Translations under genes and position numbers: made by a program
DNA from: Roseburia sp.
GTDB taxonomy: Bacteria; Bacillota_A; Clostridia; Lachnospirales; Lachnospiraceae
Reading direction: 5' to 3'
Length of the DNA stretch: 64,000 nt
NCBI GenBank assembly: GCA_019411365.1
Contig: DXQT01000010.1
Span: 1-64,000, forward strand
Notes under the pieces: generated by a model
Seen by the model: only the letters and a program-made list of their open reading frames with translations
Databases searched by the model: none
What the model was told of the DNA's origin: nothing
Part shown: positions 8,738-17,554 of the stretch, piece by piece
Layout: the number at the start of each line of letters is the position of its first letter
Position numbering within the stretch: the first letter of the stretch is position 1

Positions 8738-9511
8738 TTATTCGAAATATGCTACCGGATCCACAGGTGTGCCATCTTTGTCAAGTTCAAAATACAGATT
8801 GCTTCCCTCTACCGTGAAGTATTTCGTCGGTTCTCCAACATATCCTAATACATGTCCGGCCTCCACATAATCTCCCTTTGCAAAATTCAGTTCCTTTAAC
8901 TGTCCGTAAACTGCCTCATAGCCATCACCCAGATCGACCGTAACTGTACAGCCTGTCACCTCATCATTTTCAATACTCTTAATCTGGCCTTTGGCAACTG
9001 CATAGACTTTATCATTGACCTCACCTGCAATGATCACTGCCGGATTATATTTATACTGGTCAAGCGTCGGGAAATAAACCGTGGAATCCATGCTGTAATT
9101 GATGATCACGTTTCCCTCCATCGGCCAGAGCAGCTCCTCCGAAAAATGAAGTGTCTGTGCTTTGCCTGTCGTCTGAATGCTCTGTGCTGCTTCTGTTTCT
9201 TCCGTTTCCGCTGCATTATTTTCTTCTGCAAGTTCCGCCGTTACGGCAGGATCATCCAGTTCATTCTCCATTTCATTTAAAGACTGTTTTGGAGGAACCA
9301 GTGCAGATGCCTCGGCAGACTGCTCCGAACTCTCCTCTGCTGCAATATCATCTGCCTGTTTCTGCATTTCTTCTGCAAGTTCGGCTTCCATCTGCTCCCG
9401 TTCCTTTTCCTGTCGGCTGCTGTATAACGCAGTCGTTCCAACTGCCGCTAAAGCGATCAGCAGCCCCGCAATCACATATTGTCTGTACCCCAAAAAACCT
9501 TTCTTTTTCAT
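8738..9511 (-). CDS. spoIIQ: SpoIIQ-like M23/LytM-domain protein, catalytically degenerate
   Basis: Membrane-anchored protein of 257 residues. One membrane segment (about 12-32) is followed by a Glu/Ala-rich linker (about 35-120) and an M23/LytM fold (about 125-257; GEVNDKVYAVAKGQIK to ELDKDGTPVDP). Both zinc-binding motifs are missing: the HxxxD position reads KYNPAVII, and the HxH before FE reads NLYFE. It should therefore be an inactive, structural LytM domain. Its place right after spoIID and behind a sigma-F-like promoter matches SpoIIQ, the forespore protein that pairs with SpoIIIAH across the engulfment septum. A generic M23 cell-wall protein is the alternative. Confidence 0.78.
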   Translation of the reverse strand: MKKKGFLGYRQYVIAGLLIALAAVGTTALYSSRQEKEREQMEAELAEEMQKQADDIAAEESSEQSAEASALVPPKQSLNEMENELDDPAVTAELAEENNAAETEETEAAQSIQTTGKAQTLHFSEELLWPMEGNVIINYSMDSTVYFPTLDQYKYNPAVIIAGEVNDKVYAVAKGQIKSIENDEVTGCTVTVDLGDGYEAVYGQLKELNFAKGDYVEAGHVLGYVGEPTKYFTVEGSNLYFELDKDGTPVDPVAYFE

Positions 9512-9544
9512 TATTTCTCACCATCCATTATTTATTTTTAACCA

Positions 9545-9574
9545 TAGTGTTTCCACATCCCGGATGGTTTATAC
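9545..9574 (-). promoter_or_regulatory. Putative sigma-F (forespore) promoter of the spoIIQ-like gene
   Basis: GTATA, a 15-base spacer, then GGAAACACTA on the minus strand matches the published Bacillus sigma-F consensus (GywTA, n15, GGnnAnAnTw) at every constrained position. It lies about 35 bases upstream of the start codon. Confidence 0.65.
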
Positions 9575-9595
9575 GATTATTTTTTTATTTCTTTC

Positions 9596-10618
9596 CTATA
9601 AATTACCGGCCTGCCCGATCACTGCTCCCTTATAAAAATAAGCAAGAATCTCCCGATAACCATATCCCTCTTTTGCAAGTTTCTCTGCTGTATTCTGGCT
9701 TAATCCAAAACCATGTCCCATGCCCCTTGCCACGATGCGCACATGATCGTCCATTTCCGTGATCGTAAAGCAGGCAGATGGAAGCTCTAATGCATGGCGG
9801 AACTGCTCTCCATCGTATGTTTCCCCCGCAACTTTGATTTTTGTCACATACTCTGCCGCATCGCGGCTTACGATTTCAATCTGTGCCGGTTCTGTCAGCC
9901 CTGCATCAGGATATGCCGCACGGCATTTTTCCAGGAACTCCTCTTTTTCATAATAAAACACGGAAAGATAACCTTCCGCCGTGGTGTCCGCATGACATTC
10001 TGCCGTAACAAGATATGGCATGTCTGCATCTTCATATAACTCTGACATGCTGCGTGTCCGCCCACTGCTGATCGCATGATATGCCGCATATATGTAAGTT
10101 CTGTTATATAAGAGTGTCTCCCCCGCCGTCGCTTCCACACAGGATTTCAGTTTCTGATAATTTTTATCAAAATTTTCTCCCCAAAGCTCCTGCTGCTGAT
10201 CCGGCGGCATGCTCTCCGGTTCCTTCGTCCCCGCCTGCATGGCATCATACAGATTCGTTCTGGCGATCACACATTGTGCTTTGATCGTTTCCGCTGATTT
10301 ATCAATCCCGATCTCCTGCGCCACGATCTGCAAGACCTTCATCTCAGTTTCTTCATCCTCATCCTTACTGTCTCCACTTTGTGTCTCTGCCTGTCCTGAT
10401 AAGATATCTTTTTTATTTTCCTGATGCTCCCGGACTTCCCTCTCCATACCCTCTACACTATCTATGGTATTCCATACTTCCTGCGCCCCTTCCTTTCCAT
10501 AAATGAGGTTTTCCAGGCGCATTCGCTGCATCAGTGTTGTGATAAAAACCGGCACCAGTAATATCAGACATATTCCTTTCAGCCAAAAACCTGCACGTTT
10601 TCTTCGTCTTTTTCCCAT
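9596..10618 (-). CDS. spoIID: Stage II sporulation protein D (peptidoglycan lytic transglycosylase)
   Basis: SpoIID of 340 residues. It degrades septal peptidoglycan with SpoIIM and SpoIIP during engulfment and is anchored in the mother-cell membrane. An N-terminal Arg/Lys-rich stretch and one membrane segment (about 12-30) are followed by the SpoIID domain. The catalytic Glu region is intact (VAQEIGIDKSAETIKAQ, about residue 98), and the family C-terminal signature MGHGFGLSQNTAEKLA is present (about 295-310). The start is supported by GGGAGA about 7 bases upstream. A weak sigma-E-like element (CATATATT, 10641-10648, with a poor -35) precedes it. The SpoIIQ-like gene follows after 84 bases with its own promoter. 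Confidence 0.92.
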   Translation of the reverse strand: MGKRRRKRAGFWLKGICLILLVPVFITTLMQRMRLENLIYGKEGAQEVWNTIDSVEGMEREVREHQENKKDILSGQAETQSGDSKDEDEETEMKVLQIVAQEIGIDKSAETIKAQCVIARTNLYDAMQAGTKEPESMPPDQQQELWGENFDKNYQKLKSCVEATAGETLLYNRTYIYAAYHAISSGRTRSMSELYEDADMPYLVTAECHADTTAEGYLSVFYYEKEEFLEKCRAAYPDAGLTEPAQIEIVSRDAAEYVTKIKVAGETYDGEQFRHALELPSACFTITEMDDHVRIVARGMGHGFGLSQNTAEKLAKEGYGYREILAYFYKGAVIGQAGNL

Positions 10619-10676
10619 AAAAAAATCTCCCTGTCCATTTAATATATGAAACAGAGAGACTTCTCATTCAGATTTT

Positions 10677-11306
10677 TTACATCACATTCATTACCAGACT
10701 AAATGCCTGCATCATTACAAATCCGATCTCTGCCATGATCAGCAGTGCATAAAGTACGGTATACACGATTGGAAACGCCATTTTGCGTTTTAAAAGATGT
10801 GCCCGCCATACATAATAACCAGGCTTTAAAAAGATTGCAAACAGGATCAGTCCAAGTATTTTATAATTCTGCTTGTTGATCTTTACAATGTCGATGACAA
10901 CAAAAATAATGAATGCCGCAAGCAATGCATAATTAAGCAGAGAAAATATCACATAACTTCCATTGTACATCACATTCATATAGCTGCCATCCATAATGCT
11001 GTCATAAGTCATTGCCTGAAATACAGATGATGTCGCAACCATGCTGATGATCTCACGCAGCGGCATTACGATCAGTAACAGATAGCAGAAAATATCTGAA
11101 ACCGGACCATGCTGCTCCTGCGGTGTCCAGTTATTCTGGCTGTACTGCGGATTGCCATAGGTCTGCTGTCCTCCATTATACTGCTGATCCCCATAAGTCT
11201 GCTGTCCATTGTTATACTGCTGATTGCCATAGGTCTGCTGTCCGTTGTTATACTGCTGATCCCCGTAAGTCTGTTGTCCATTGTTCATGTTCTGATTTTC
11301 GTCCAT
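10677..11306 (-). CDS. Small polytopic membrane protein with Q/N/Y/G repeat N-terminus
   Basis: Protein of 209 residues, function not recognised. Residues about 5-60 are a low-complexity tract built from a 12-residue unit of the form NNGQQTYGDQQY, present about four times. The rest holds four hydrophobic segments (about 75-100, 110-140, 145-170, 180-205) with an aromatic/Lys-rich cytosolic loop (VWRAHLLKRKM). Such disordered Q/N/Y/G N-termini often precede membrane domains in Lachnospiraceae DUF4234-like or TM2-like proteins, but no family is claimed. A good AAGGAGGAG lies just upstream of the ATG. It follows ksgA by 21 bases and is probably its cotranscript. Confidence 0.75.
   Translation of the reverse strand: MDENQNMNNGQQTYGDQQYNNGQQTYGNQQYNNGQQTYGDQQYNGGQQTYGNPQYSQNNWTPQEQHGPVSDIFCYLLLIVMPLREIISMVATSSVFQAMTYDSIMDGSYMNVMYNGSYVIFSLLNYALLAAFIIFVVIDIVKINKQNYKILGLILFAIFLKPGYYVWRAHLLKRKMAFPIVYTVLYALLIMAEIGFVMMQAFSLVMNVM
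11149..11287 (-). repeat. In-frame 36-bp minisatellite inside the membrane protein gene
   Basis: About four tandem 36-bp units, differing at a few mostly synonymous or Asp/Asn positions, code for the 12-residue repeat. Copy number may vary between strains by replication slippage. Confidence 0.85.
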
Positions 11307-11327
11307 AATCTCCTCCTTAATTTTGCT

Positions 11328-12200
11328 TTATTTTTTCTGTCTGTTTCCAATAATATTGGAAAGAGCTGCAAACTGCTCTAACGTGAGCGCCTCCCCCCGG
11401 ATGGTAAGCGGTTCTCCAAGTTCTGCGATACACTCCTGTATCTCTTCCTTGGAAAGATGTACCTGCGGCGCATTCGACAATCCGTTCGCCAGTGTTTTTC
11501 TTCTCTGGTTAAACGATGCCCGGATAATGTGAAACATCAGTTTTTCATCATCCACCTGCACCGGCACCTCTTCGTGTCTGGTCAGCCGGATCACTGCACT
11601 GCCGACATTCGGGCGCGGCATAAAGCAGTTTGGCGGAACATTGGCAACGATCTCCGGTTTTGCATAAAACTGCACCGCTAACGACAGTGCACCGTAATCT
11701 TTCGTTCCCGGTCCTACCTGCATGCGGTCTGCAACTTCCTTCTGCACCATGACCGTAATGCTGTCGATCGGAACATGGCTCTCAAAAAGTCCCATGATGA
11801 TCGGTGTGGTAATATAATAAGGAAGATTTGCAACGACCTTGATCGGCTTTCCACCATTTCTTTCCATCGCAAGTTTTGCGATATCCAGTTTTAAAATATC
11901 CTGGTTGATCACAGTCACATTATCATAAGCGCTCAATGTATCCTCTAAGATCGGGATCAGATTGGTATCAATCTCTACCGCAGTCACTTCCCTGGCATTT
12001 TCACACAGATACTGTGTCATCGTACCGATACCCGGACCGATCTCAAGAACAAAATCATCCTTTGTCACTCCCGCGGCCTCGACGATCTTCTCAAGTACAT
12101 GCGGATCGATCAGAAAGTTCTGCCCGAATTTTTTCTGAAAATTAAAATGATATTTCTGCAAAACCGCAATCGTATTCTGCGGAATCCCTAATGTAGCCAT
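11328..12200 (-). CDS. rsmA: 16S rRNA (adenine1518-N6/adenine1519-N6)-dimethyltransferase
   Basis: RsmA/KsgA of 290 residues, which dimethylates two adjacent adenines in helix 45 of 16S rRNA during late 30S assembly. Seen are KKFGQNFLIDPHVLEKIV near the N-terminus, SAM motif I LEIGPGIGTMT (about 54-64), the acidic EIDTNLI, the catalytic NLPYYITTP (about 125-133) and the C-terminal NQRRKTL helix region. Length matches the family. GAGAGGAG precedes the ATG. It follows the upstream small gene by 10 bases and precedes the repeat membrane protein by 21 bases, which suggests a three-gene operon. Confidence 0.96.
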   Translation of the reverse strand: MATLGIPQNTIAVLQKYHFNFQKKFGQNFLIDPHVLEKIVEAAGVTKDDFVLEIGPGIGTMTQYLCENAREVTAVEIDTNLIPILEDTLSAYDNVTVINQDILKLDIAKLAMERNGGKPIKVVANLPYYITTPIIMGLFESHVPIDSITVMVQKEVADRMQVGPGTKDYGALSLAVQFYAKPEIVANVPPNCFMPRPNVGSAVIRLTRHEEVPVQVDDEKLMFHIIRASFNQRRKTLANGLSNAPQVHLSKEEIQECIAELGEPLTIRGEALTLEQFAALSNIIGNRQKK

Positions 12201-12210
12201 AAAACTCCTC

Positions 12211-12630
12211 TCAATCCTTCCGGTTACTTAACATTTCCTCAAACAGCGTATCTAAAAACTCTGTATACAACCCGTTAAATGTCTCATGAAAAGTCTGTGC
12301 CACACTTGCATCTCCCTGACCTGTCATCTGTGCCTCCTCAAAAAGTGCAAATGCCGTTTCATAAAGCTCCGGATTTTTATCATAAAATACTTCCGTCAGT
12401 CCATCCTGAAAAGCAAACTGCGCCTCCTGGGAAAGATTGTCCTTGAAATCTTCCTTGGAAATACAGCCTTTCTCCTCATAATCAGAAAGATAAATATGTC
12501 CCTCTGCAGATTTTACAAAATCGCGAAATACCGTTGCCACATCCTCGTATGTAACAGGAACATAATTCTCATTCCAGTATCTGTCAAATGTTTCCCTGTC
12601 CGGAAAGTGTGAAAAAATATCGTTATCCAT
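12211..12630 (-). CDS. Uncharacterised acidic protein
   Basis: Protein of 139 residues, rich in Asp, Glu and Phe, with no membrane segment or recognised domain. The chosen ATG 12630 lies 6 bases after GGAG of the repeated leader string. An ATG 12 bases further upstream (12642) overlaps that same string and lacks its own site. It is translated 10 bases ahead of rsmA, so it is likely cotranscribed with it. Probably a genus-level conserved hypothetical protein; no function is proposed. Confidence 0.7.
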   Translation of the reverse strand: MDNDIFSHFPDRETFDRYWNENYVPVTYEDVATVFRDFVKSAEGHIYLSDYEEKGCISKEDFKDNLSQEAQFAFQDGLTEVFYDKNPELYETAFALFEEAQMTGQGDASVAQTFHETFNGLYTEFLDTLFEEMLSNRKD

Positions 12631-12691
12631 GTTATTCTCCATTTCTGCGTGTGAAAATTCTTATGTTTCACACTATTCTCCATTTCTGCGT
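12631..12691 (-). repeat. Leader repeat: two SD strings flanking a GTGTGAAA hairpin
   Basis: Two copies of ACGCAGAAATGGAGAATA (12634-12650 and 12674-12691) flank a hairpin with arms GTGTGAAA and TTTCACAC (12649-12673). The copy nearer the gene supplies its ribosome binding site. The rest of the gap up to the chemoreceptor gene (12692-12836) shows no gene. Confidence 0.75.
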
Positions 12692-12836
12692 ATAAAATAT
12701 TGTATACAATAAACAGACTGCGCATTCCATGGGCAGACCTATCGCCATAAATATACAAACAGGATGCCATCACGGTCTGTCCGTCTCTGACACCCTGTCT
12801 TTCATTATATACAAAAATCATATATAAGGCAAAGAT

Positions 12837-14930
12837 TTATTTTTCATCGTGGAACATTTCGATAACACTGTTCAGCCGTACAATATTCTCACGGTTATTG
12901 TCCACAAGTGTTTCATTTCCCTGGACAATTCCGGAAACCTCAAGTGTTTTCTGTGCAATATCCGTCACACCATCAGCCGCCTCGGAAACCGTTCTGCTGA
13001 CACCCTGCATGGCATCTGCAATCTCAACAATAGAACTTAACAGTGTATTGATCTGTCCGCTGATGGCAGACATATCATCATCAAATACGGTTGCATCTTT
13101 CGTATACTGGTCTGCAACCCCCATAAAGTCCTCATAATCTTTTAGTACTGTCTGCTCTAAGAAATCCGTACTTTCCTTTAAGCATCCTGTCATATTTGCC
13201 ACAGCCTGGTTTACCTCGGCAATGATTTCATTGATACTGCCGACCGTCGTGGATGTCTGGGCTGCCAGCGTACCGATCTCTCCGGCAACGACTGCGAATC
13301 CCTTTCCTGCCTCTCCGGCTCTTGCCGCCTCGATTGAGGCATTTAATGCCAGCAGATTCGTCTGACTTGAAATTTCAAGGATTGCCTGTGTAAACTGGTT
13401 GATCTTTTCTACTGCTTTTGCCTGCTCCATGGCAGCTTCTGTTTTCTGCTGTACATTTTCGTACATCTGAACCGTTTTTTCGCTTGCAGCCTGCGTCTTT
13501 AACTTAAGCTGACCTGCGCGTTCCTTTACCTCAACAGAGGACTCCCGTCCCTCCTTTGAATACCGCTCAATATCCGTTGCACGCTCTTTGATATCACTGA
13601 CCGTGGTGTTGACCGTCTCCATCGTCGCCGCTGTCTCTTCCATAGCAGCCGCAAGCTCCTGCGTCGTGTCTGTGTTGACGCTGCTCATTTCACGCACACG
13701 CTTCGTCGTGTCAGAAAGCTGTTCTGTCGTATTTTTCAGATCTGTGTATACATGACGGATATTTGCTACCATTTGACGCAGATTCTTGCGCATGTTGTGA
13801 AGTGATATCGCCATTCTTCCGGTTTCATCTTTTCTTTTATAAAGGTGCTGGTTTGCCGAATTGCTCGCAAACTCAAATTCAGCCGTCTGTTTTACGATAC
13901 CGTCGATCTGGGTGATCGGCTTTGTGATTGTAAATCCGAGTACTGTACCGATAATTATGGTAAGTATCATTGCAAAAGCAGCTCCTCCGAATATCTGTTT
14001 TGCAAGCTGTCTGGATTTTTCCTGCAGTTCAGTTTTTGGTGCCGTAAGGACAAATTTCATGCCATTTTCCAATGTCTTATAATACATGACCTTATCTTTT
14101 CCCTGATAAGTATAGGAAACGGCAGTCTCCTCCGTCTGCTCATTTCCAAGCGCATCCACTACAGCCTGCAAACCACTGTCTGCATCTGCAAGGTTACTTC
14201 CAATCTCAAGATCTTTGTGATACATTACCTCACCGGAATCATTGGCAAGGAAACCATAACCACTATCAAATATACTTAAAGAATCAATCGTATTTGTAAA
14301 TTCACTGAAATCAATATCCATTCCAATGATACCAATGGACTCTCCATCCACCTCAATCGGAATAACATAAGAAATCATATACACACCTATGTTAGAATTC
14401 AGATATGGTTCCATCCAGGTTTCTTTTCCGTTCTGTACCGGAATATAATACCATCCGACATGCTCCACATCACTCGGATCATACATGGAAAAGTCTGTTG
14501 GCGTCACACTCTCAAATTCACTGTCACTGTTGTTCCTTGTAAGGAAAAGCCCGCTTGTCGGTTCCGTAAATTCAGGGTTATAACGGATATACGCCGTGAG
14601 TGCTCCCTTTGTGTTCTGTGCAGACTGCATCAGGATAGGAAGCATCTGCTTTGTATAAGTATCCACATAGTCCTTACTCGTCCGGAAGGATGCTGCATGT
14701 TCCAGTTTGGCAACTGCAATGCTGTATACCATTTCCACTGACTGTGAAACATTCTGCATCATGGTATCAAGTTCATCGCTCTGACTCACACACTTAAGCT
14801 GCATTTCCTGCTGTGAATCTTCATAAGAAGTGCTGACTGAGTTTACAATACTGATCGCTCCGCAGATAAATGTAGATACCAGCGAACATAGTATTACGGT
14901 TACAATAATTTTTGTTTTTATTGATTTCAT
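12837..14930 (-). CDS. Methyl-accepting chemotaxis protein, dCache-type
   Basis: Chemoreceptor of 697 residues that signals to CheA/CheW from the cell membrane. It has an N-terminal membrane segment (about 7-29), a periplasm-side ligand domain of about 280 residues with Cache-like motifs ([28 protein letters not shown]), a second membrane segment (about 315-338), a HAMP domain (about 340-395) and the MCP signalling domain. The signalling tip is canonical ([21 protein letters not shown], about 528-548). A good AGGAGGAAT/GGGGG region lies upstream. The ligand is not predictable. The upstream gap contains two copies of TTCGATAAAAT, possibly related to flagellar sigma-D promoters. Confidence 0.93.
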   Translation of the reverse strand: MKSIKTKIIVTVILCSLVSTFICGAISIVNSVSTSYEDSQQEMQLKCVSQSDELDTMMQNVSQSVEMVYSIAVAKLEHAASFRTSKDYVDTYTKQMLPILMQSAQNTKGALTAYIRYNPEFTEPTSGLFLTRNNSDSEFESVTPTDFSMYDPSDVEHVGWYYIPVQNGKETWMEPYLNSNIGVYMISYVIPIEVDGESIGIIGMDIDFSEFTNTIDSLSIFDSGYGFLANDSGEVMYHKDLEIGSNLADADSGLQAVVDALGNEQTEETAVSYTYQGKDKVMYYKTLENGMKFVLTAPKTELQEKSRQLAKQIFGGAAFAMILTIIIGTVLGFTITKPITQIDGIVKQTAEFEFASNSANQHLYKRKDETGRMAISLHNMRKNLRQMVANIRHVYTDLKNTTEQLSDTTKRVREMSSVNTDTTQELAAAMEETAATMETVNTTVSDIKERATDIERYSKEGRESSVEVKERAGQLKLKTQAASEKTVQMYENVQQKTEAAMEQAKAVEKINQFTQAILEISSQTNLLALNASIEAARAGEAGKGFAVVAGEIGTLAAQTSTTVGSINEIIAEVNQAVANMTGCLKESTDFLEQTVLKDYEDFMGVADQYTKDATVFDDDMSAISGQINTLLSSIVEIADAMQGVSRTVSEAADGVTDIAQKTLEVSGIVQGNETLVDNNRENIVRLNSVIEMFHDEK

Positions 14931-15211
14931 ACCAATTTCCCCCTCTGTCCAGATTCCTCCTGTTGTTTCAATTTTACCATATTCGACTTTATTTTCAATA
15001 AAATATATACTGTTTCGTTATGTTTTCGTAGATTTTAAAAATTATATGCTATTTTTTTATTCATTTTATCGAACATATTTTCGTTTTTCTATTGCATGTG
15101 TTTTGATTTTGTGTTATATTGATTTTATCGAACACTCGTTCTGTTTTTAGTAATATGCGACCGATAATCCAACCCCGTTTATATGTAACTATGAAGAATA
15201 TGAAAAGACCA

Positions 15212-15229
15212 TGAGAAATGGAGATCAAC
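15212..15229 (+). repeat. Leader SD string upstream of the radical SAM gene
   Basis: TGAGAAATGGAGATCAAC ends directly at the ATG. It is a variant of the recurrent GCGCARRAATGGRG string and supplies the GGAG site. Confidence 0.5.
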
Positions 15230-16510
15230 ATGAACATCCAGCAAAATATGTCCCTAATGGAAAAACTTTCTATACTTACCGCCGCTGCAAAATACGATGT
15301 TGCCTGTACTTCCAGCGGTGTGGACCGCCGTGGCAATGGCACCGGCATGGGGAACTCTCTCGCCTGCGGAATCTGTCACTCATTCTCTGCGGATGGGCGC
15401 TGTATTTCTCTGCTCAAGATCCTCTTTACCAATGAATGTATTTTTAACTGCGCCTACTGCCAGAACAACTGTAACTCCGATGTAAAACGGGCTTCCTTTA
15501 CCCCGGATGAAGTCTGTGAGCTGACGATAGAATTTTACCGGCGCAACTATATTGAGGGACTTTTCCTAAGTTCCGGCATCATGATCAGTCCCAATTACAC
15601 GATGGATCTGATCTATCAGACCCTCTACCGGCTACGCAATGTCTACCATTTCAACGGCTATATCCATGTCAAAGCGATTCCCGGCGCAGATCCTGTCCTT
15701 GTGGAAAAAGCCGGTTTTCTTGCCGACCGTATGAGTGTCAATTTAGAACTTCCGACCGCCGACAGCTTAAAGAAACTGGCTCCCTATAAGTCCAGAACTA
15801 CTATTTTAAAACCAATGCGCCAGATCCAGAACCGCATTACGGAAAATAAGGATGAACTTGCCATTTACCGCAAAGCACCGCGTTTTGTCCCCGCCGGTCA
15901 GAGCACACAGATGATCATTGGTGCCACTCCGGAACACGATTATGAAATCATGCGCGTTGCTGAGACACTTTATCAGAAGTTTGACTTAAAGAGAGTTTTT
16001 TACTCGGCTTTTGTCAATGTAAACCACGACTCAAACCTGCCGGTTCTGCCGGGTGGTCCGCCTCTTTTACGTGAGCACCGCCTCTATCAGGCAGACTGGC
16101 TGCTGCGCTATTATGATTTTAAAGTAGATGAATTACTGACCAAAGACCGCCCGGATTTCAATATCTATCTGGATCCAAAATGTGACTGGGCACTCCGTCA
16201 CCTGGAGTATTTTCCGGTTGAGATCAACCGCGCCGATTATCACACCCTTTTGCGGGTTCCCGGCATCGGTGCAAAATCTGCCTCCCGCATCGTAAAGGCA
16301 AGACGTATGAATAAACTCGATTTTTCCGATCTGAAAAAGATCGGTGTCGTACTAAAACGTGCCCTATACTTTATCACCTGTTCCGGTCGCATGATGTATC
16401 CCACAAAATTAGACGAGGATTATATCTGCCGCAGCCTGATTGCCGACCGTACCCAGATTCCACGCGAAATACGTGAGGCAGGATATCAGCAGCTCAGTTT
16501 GTTTTCCTGA
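15230..16510 (+). CDS. Radical SAM protein linked to DUF4130 (putative DNA modification/repair)
   Basis: Protein of 426 residues of the radical SAM family known as rSAM_link_UDG (TIGR03916), described as a putative DNA modification or repair protein without a proven reaction. The [4Fe-4S] motif CxxxCxxC is present as CIFNCAYCQNN (Cys70, Cys74, Cys77). The N-terminal ICHSF.ADGRCISLLK block and the YRRNYIEGLFLSSGIM block are typical of the family. The C-terminus has a helix-hairpin-helix (VPGIGAKSASRIVKARR, about 343-360), which suggests DNA binding. The start at 15230 has GGAG 6 bases upstream; an ATG at 15218 lies inside the site. The DUF4130 partner follows after a 128-base gap with hairpins. 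Confidence 0.88.
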   Translation: MNIQQNMSLMEKLSILTAAAKYDVACTSSGVDRRGNGTGMGNSLACGICHSFSADGRCISLLKILFTNECIFNCAYCQNNCNSDVKRASFTPDEVCELTIEFYRRNYIEGLFLSSGIMISPNYTMDLIYQTLYRLRNVYHFNGYIHVKAIPGADPVLVEKAGFLADRMSVNLELPTADSLKKLAPYKSRTTILKPMRQIQNRITENKDELAIYRKAPRFVPAGQSTQMIIGATPEHDYEIMRVAETLYQKFDLKRVFYSAFVNVNHDSNLPVLPGGPPLLREHRLYQADWLLRYYDFKVDELLTKDRPDFNIYLDPKCDWALRHLEYFPVEINRADYHTLLRVPGIGAKSASRIVKARRMNKLDFSDLKKIGVVLKRALYFITCSGRMMYPTKLDEDYICRSLIADRTQIPREIREAGYQQLSLFS

Positions 16511-16516
16511 TGATGC

Positions 16517-16638
16517 TGAATGGAGATTAGTGTGAAAAATAAGATTTTTCACATGCAAGATTTGTGCTTACGCACAAACTTGAGATGCAAATGAAAACGT
16601 TGTTTTCATTGAAAAACAGCGCAAGAATGGGGATTAAT
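16517..16638 (+). repeat. Long leader repeat between the radical SAM and DUF4130 genes
   Basis: Three hairpin modules in a row: GTGAAAAATAAGATTTTTCAC, TTGTGCTTACGCACAA and AATGAAAACGTTGTTTTCATT. They are preceded by GAATGGAGATTAG and followed by GCGCAAGAATGGGGATTAAT up to the ATG. The last 68 bases match 27609-27685 (other strand) with only four differences. Confidence 0.85.
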
Positions 16639-17496
16639 ATGTACACATTTATCTGCGAAGATTCTCCCAACGGAATTTTTTCCGGCATTTATGATGCGTG
16701 GGATTTTAAAGTAAATCAAAATAAAAAATATCCAGCCGGCAGCACAGCGACTGACACTTCTTCCCGCATATACCCGCATGCCTGCTCGCACGAAGATATC
16801 CACGTTGTCTGCCATGAGCCGGACAATTATCAACTGTTTTATGAGTATATCCATGTGGAAACTTCCACAGAAAAATCAGATAAAGTCGCCCGTACCATCC
16901 AGTGCAGGCTTGGCAGTGAATTTTACGATGCCATTTTAAATGCGATCCTCTCCATTGTTCCCGCGAAAAAGAATGACTTAGACAAAGCCGACGCTATTTA
17001 CCACACTCTTGTACTTGGTCTGAATACAGCCGCCGGAGCACGCGCCATCCATGATCTCTCCAATCCTTATGTCCACCGCCTGTTTACATTGTCGCGCGCT
17101 ACCGCAAACGAAGCGCATCACCTGCTCGGCTTTCTTCGTTTTTCGGAACTGGAAAATGGTGTTTTATTCTCCACGATCCATCCAAAAAATAATGCCCTGC
17201 CGATATTAGCAGAGCACTTCACCGATCGTCTCCCACAGGAGAATTTTATGATATATGATGAGAACCGGCAGCTTGCCGCAGTCCATGCCGCCGGCAAGAA
17301 CTTCATGCTGGTGGATGCCTCCGGCATAGATCAGGACCTTTTAAAACGTACCTCCGAAAAAGAGTCTGCGTATCGGAAACTGTGGCTGGCCTTTTTTGAC
17401 CAGATTGCGATCCAGGCACGGATCAATCCAAAACTTCAGGCACAGAACATTCCGAAGCGCTTCTGGAGTGATACACCGGAACTTGCAAAAAAATAA
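16639..17496 (+). CDS. DUF4130 (TIGR03915) DNA metabolism protein
   Basis: Protein of 285 residues resembling the TIGR03915/DUF4130 family, annotated as a probable DNA metabolism protein and found beside the rSAM_link_UDG protein; the C-terminal part is related to uracil-DNA-glycosylase-like folds. Family features seen are the N-terminal YTFICEDSPNGIFSGIYDAW, the middle RATANEAHHLLGFLRF, and the closing QNIPKRFWSDTPEL. The start at 16639 is preferred over upstream ATGs (16564 and others), because those fall within the leader hairpins and GGGG lies a few bases upstream. With the preceding radical SAM gene it forms a conserved but biochemically uncharacterised pair. Confidence 0.85.
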   Translation: MYTFICEDSPNGIFSGIYDAWDFKVNQNKKYPAGSTATDTSSRIYPHACSHEDIHVVCHEPDNYQLFYEYIHVETSTEKSDKVARTIQCRLGSEFYDAILNAILSIVPAKKNDLDKADAIYHTLVLGLNTAAGARAIHDLSNPYVHRLFTLSRATANEAHHLLGFLRFSELENGVLFSTIHPKNNALPILAEHFTDRLPQENFMIYDENRQLAAVHAAGKNFMLVDASGIDQDLLKRTSEKESAYRKLWLAFFDQIAIQARINPKLQAQNIPKRFWSDTPELAKK

Positions 17497-17520
17497 AGCC
17501 CTGTTCCAATTGAACAGAGC
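17486..17520 (-). terminator. Terminator of tatD (convergent with the DUF4130 gene)
   Basis: GCTCTGTTC-AATTG-GAACAGGGC is followed on the minus strand by TTTATTTTTTT. The hairpin directly follows the DUF4130 stop and may also act on the plus strand. Confidence 0.75.
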
Positions 17521-17554
17521 ATCTCTTTACTATCTTATATATATTATAACCAAA

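Noticed and set aside
9151..9762. Open frame of about 200 codons on the plus strand
   Set aside because: It is antisense to the spoIIQ-like and spoIID genes, with a Pro/Leu/Ser-rich composition typical of a shadow frame and no ribosome binding site.
10641..10669. Sigma-E promoter for spoIID
   Set aside because: The -10 (CATATATT) fits but the -35 is poor; mentioned in the gene entry, not listed as a feature.
11149..11287. CRISPR-like direct repeats of about 36 bp
   Set aside because: Units are contiguous without spacers and lie in frame inside a gene; no cas genes are present.
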